A program made the translations under genes and the position numbers. Shown in pieces: positions 61,331 to 64,000 of a DNA stretch of 64,000 bases. This DNA is from Agroathelia rolfsii (lineage: Eukaryota; Basidiomycota; Agaricomycetes; Amylocorticiales; Amylocorticiaceae), in assembly GCA_018343915.1 (NCBI GenBank), contig JABRWF010000004.1, positions 2,108,001-2,172,000 of the forward strand, written 5' to 3'. Numbering within the stretch: position 1 is the first letter of the stretch; each line of letters starts with the position of its first letter. Below the pieces are notes generated by a model. It was given only the letters and a program-made list of their open reading frames with translations. It was not told the origin of the DNA and did no database searches.

Positions 61331-62230
61331 TTATTTATCCTTTTTGCTCTCTCCATCGACGACGGCAGTAGCAGCCTTGACTTTCTCGGCCTGCACAATC
61401 TTTGCCATTTCTTTTTCCTCCAGCCTCTTCGCGTACTCTTGTCCAGCCTAGAAACAAAAGGGTAGGGGTGTGGTATAGTTAGCGTTCTGGATTTCACAAG
61501 GAAATGGCTATTTGCTTCTTTTACCTGAAGAACGATAATGCTCCCAAGGAGAATAATCATAATCGTATTTCCAGCTGCTAACACGCGCATCGCCTCTACT
61601 CTGTCATCATCTGAGTCCACATCCTTCACGGGCTCCACAATCGTACGTAACGAGGGAATCGTCACAGAGGCATAAACGGCAATAGCGCAGATATAAGCGG
61701 CTGTTTAGATTCAAGATGGATAGAGTTGCCCAGGGGGTCCGAGTCAGTTATTGGCCAAATTAGAGAAGCTCAGCCGCGTATGTATACGTACCAAGACCTG
61801 TGCCGTCGAAGAAGAACGCGCTGTCGTCCCACTTGTACAATTTCGCGACAAAGGCGAGGACGCCAAAGCCCACTAGGCCATGCAATAGACCCTTAGCGAT
61901 GTAAACGTCAGACGAATATAGACAAGCATGGATCACCAGTGTAATATCAACCCACTTTAATAGCAGGAGGTGCGTTGAAGAATGTCGTATAGAACAAGAA
62001 CCCATCATCGATGGCTTCCTTCGTAAGCTCCTGGTATAGCAGGCGGTAGTCGACAGAGAGGCAGATAGATAGTACGCCTGTTTAAGAAAGCACATGACGA
62101 GAGCAGGGAAAACGAAGGGCCATGCGGCGCGCGTTAATTACGGTTGTTCTGAGAGCTGTGGATAGAAATATGTCTATGCACCTAGGAAAAAGCAGGTGCA
62201 GCAAAGCACCGCAGCCTGTCTGAAGCCCAT
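61331..62230 (-). CDS. SHR3: SHR3 family ER membrane chaperone of amino-acid permeases, 187 aa
   Basis: Five exons: 62230-62182, 62077-61956, 61891-61792, 61700-61525, 61447-61331. The Shr3 order is clear: an N-terminal membrane segment (RQAAVLCCTCFFLGVLSICL), LLYQELTKEAIDDGFLFYT, NAPPAIKGLLHGLVGFGVLAFV as second segment, KLYKWDDSAFFFDGTGL (the family K-W/K...LFDG block), a third segment AAYICAIAVYASVTIPSL, then VLAAGNTIMIILLGSIIVLQAGQ as the fourth. The charged cytosolic tail is LEEKEMAKIVQAEKVK and ends with Lys (ESKKDK), compatible with ER retention. Shr3 prevents aggregation of amino-acid permeases in the ER and helps load them into COPII vesicles. The length matches the family. Confidence 0.87.
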
Positions 62231-62691
62231 GTGTGTCGAAATGAGGTGAAAATAGTCAAACAAGAGGTGAGGGGTATCGCAAGTGTAAGCGGCACTGCCA
62301 AGAGCCAACTTCAAATTGGTTGAGGCAGGCGTAGTTGAGGCAGGCGCGAGCACTCGATATGGACACGATGCCAATCCACTCCAAACTCATAGACGTAATC
62401 GGCAACTGCACAACATACTCAAGCCAATACTACTAAAACACTCTGGATTTTATGTCTACGATGCGGGGGTATTGCGATAGAATTGCACATTGTACTTGTG
62501 ATACAAAAATAGGCGCGAAAAAAAAAAGAAAGGGTATAAGAAATCAAAATGGACCACCTACTAGTAGCCAAAAAAAGACAGAATCTATATCTGAAACGTC
62601 GAGCAAGCTCTTAGAGACAGCAGAAAGAGAAAAAGAGCGGAATATCCATAGAAATTGAAACCAGAAACCAACCGGTTTCAAAGGCGTTCGT
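62231..62691. other. Intergenic between SHR3 and RhoGAP genes
   Basis: Promoter of SHR3 and 3' flank of the RhoGAP gene. Purine-rich on the plus strand near 62515-62660. No gene was seen. Confidence 0.55.
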
Positions 62692-64000
62692 TTATCGGGG
62701 TGTTTGAAGATCATCCATGGGCGGTGAAGTTGGATGGGCGATGCCATATGGCGATGTCGATGGTTGACCAGGTCTAGGCGAAGAAGGCAGGCCCATGATA
62801 CGACTATGCCTATTCCCACGCTCGCTCACAGCGATATTGAGCCCGCGCGACTGAGCAACATGCGAGGCACGCCGTTGCTGCTGTGCGGTCATCTCATCAG
62901 ACGAGGGCTGAATCTGAGGAATGGACTGCAGCGAGCCCGCGGCGCTGTCGATAGAGCGGTGAGTTGAATCGGCGTAATCCGTCGTGTCGATGTTGCCATC
63001 ATCTGCTGATAAGTCTTCGTCCTCTGAAACTGATACTGCATCTTCTGAAGGAGCTAAAGTGACGAGGCCACATGAGTAATCGCATGCATTGGAAGAGTTA
63101 TGACAATTGGTTGACCTACTCTTTAACAATGTTCGTCCTGAGAGACCTAACATCTGATCAGCAGCAGCATCACTGTACTGTCGACTATTCCGCTTGGGCC
63201 CCGTCTTGTCCCCAGACATGTCAACTTCACTCTCGTCTACTTCCTCATCCGTGTCACCGACATCATCGACTTTGAACACCTTATTGAACTCCGCTAGCAT
63301 CAAGCTAAACACGCCTGCAGGAATGCCAAGCGTTGGACTAAACACGATGCCAACATTCCTCATCGTCATCTTGTTCACGTTTGCGTTCTGCACGATCAAT
63401 ATCAGGTGTGCGGTCAGCGCACGTAAGAGGCTGTAGTTAGCTATTGGCAGAGCGGCAATTAGGCGCGTCAATTCGCTAATGCGTTCGTCAGGATCCATGA
63501 GGTCTATGTGCACAACGCATGTCAATCGATGTGATAATGCCTATTGAAAACAAACACACCTATCACAGCCAGGAAACGAAGATGAAGATCCCTCGTCAGA
63601 ATGCTCGCAGGCAATTCACGTAAAAAGCTCTTCAGCAGGCCTGCAATGGCATGTGGATCCCAGTACTCGTCTGACATAAGTAGGTCGATATCGCCCTCTA
63701 ATAGATAGAAAAGTGCAATGATTGGTGGCCAGTCAGTAAACGACTAGTCCACATCATCTCCGTCCTCCCACGGCCATGAAGTCAGCACACTCACCCGCAT
63801 TGAATCGATCCTTCAGGCCTTTAATAACAGCAGAACTGCCACTGAGCCGATAAATTCCCTCTTCTTGGTCTGCCTTCTTCGCTTCGAGATATTGGATACA
63901 TCGGAACACGATCGCGGGCAGATTGGCAATCTGCGCCACGTCGAGAGACTCTTCGAGAGGCACGCCAAACACCGCGCGCGGTATGAACGGCATGGCTTGT
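62692..64000 (-). CDS. RhoGAP-domain protein, C-terminal part (5' end outside window)
   Basis: Three exons visible: over 64000-63795, 63697-63560 and 63503-62692. The RhoGAP fold starts VFGVPLEESL and carries EEGIYRLSGSSAVIKGLKDRFN, whose Arg in GIYRLSGS is the arginine finger, then DPHAIAGLLKSFLRELP, LLRALTAHLILIVQNANVNKMTMRNVGIVFSPTLGIP, quoted here only as NVNKMTMRNVGIVFSPTLG. This is a complete GAP core that speeds GTP hydrolysis by Rho/Rac/Cdc42 GTPases. After it comes a disordered tail of about 220 residues with acidic stretches and Ser/Pro-rich sequence, ending DDLQTPR. Residues before the GAP domain lie beyond the window, so partner domains (PH, BAR, LIM, FCH) cannot be judged. Confidence 0.88.

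Overview
The window is nuclear DNA of a filamentous fungus, most probably a basidiomycete of the class Agaricomycetes. The grounds are many short GT-AG introns (mostly 37-100 nt), the gene families present (a DUF6535 membrane protein, an Ecl1-type zinc protein, an S10 peptidase split into 17 exons), long serine-rich low-complexity proteins, and pyrimidine-rich flanks. Genus was not determined. All gene models were built by hand from codon phase, splice-site consensus and family motifs, so individual junctions can be wrong.

Layout. 0-37.5 kb is gene-dense: the tail of an unknown Ser-rich protein (+), a classical SDR oxidoreductase (+), an unknown 823-aa putative nuclear protein (-), an ataxin-10 homologue (-), a CoA-type Nudix hydrolase (+) convergent with a Vma12/TMEM199 V-ATPase assembly factor (-), a dienelactone hydrolase (+), an S10 serine carboxypeptidase (+), a Ser-rich 254-aa protein (+), a carnitine acetyltransferase (+), an unknown 199-aa protein (+), a GH47 alpha-mannosidase (-), an Erv1 sulfhydryl oxidase (-) divergent from a five-finger CCCH protein (+), a DUF6535 membrane protein (-) and the spliceosomal SmB protein (+). 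From 37.5 to 49.2 kb I could support no gene. From 49.2 to 64 kb all genes are on the minus strand: an Ecl1-like zinc protein, a SET-domain lysine methyltransferase with unusually long introns, the SHR3 permease chaperone, and the C-terminal part of a RhoGAP protein that runs off the window.

There is no operon-like or cluster logic. The genes are mostly housekeeping: secretory pathway and ER (SHR3, GH47, Vma12, S10 peptidase), mitochondrion and peroxisome (Erv1, carnitine acetyltransferase, Nudix), RNA (SmB, CCCH) and signalling (RhoGAP, SET methyltransferase).

I did not find a convincing new biological system. The best second-look items are a broken or impossibly short intron in the carnitine acetyltransferase gene, three GC-AG introns, a 7-nt microexon, a 2.1-kb intron in a genome with otherwise tiny introns, a perfect 19-bp inverted repeat, and an 11.7-kb gene-free stretch.
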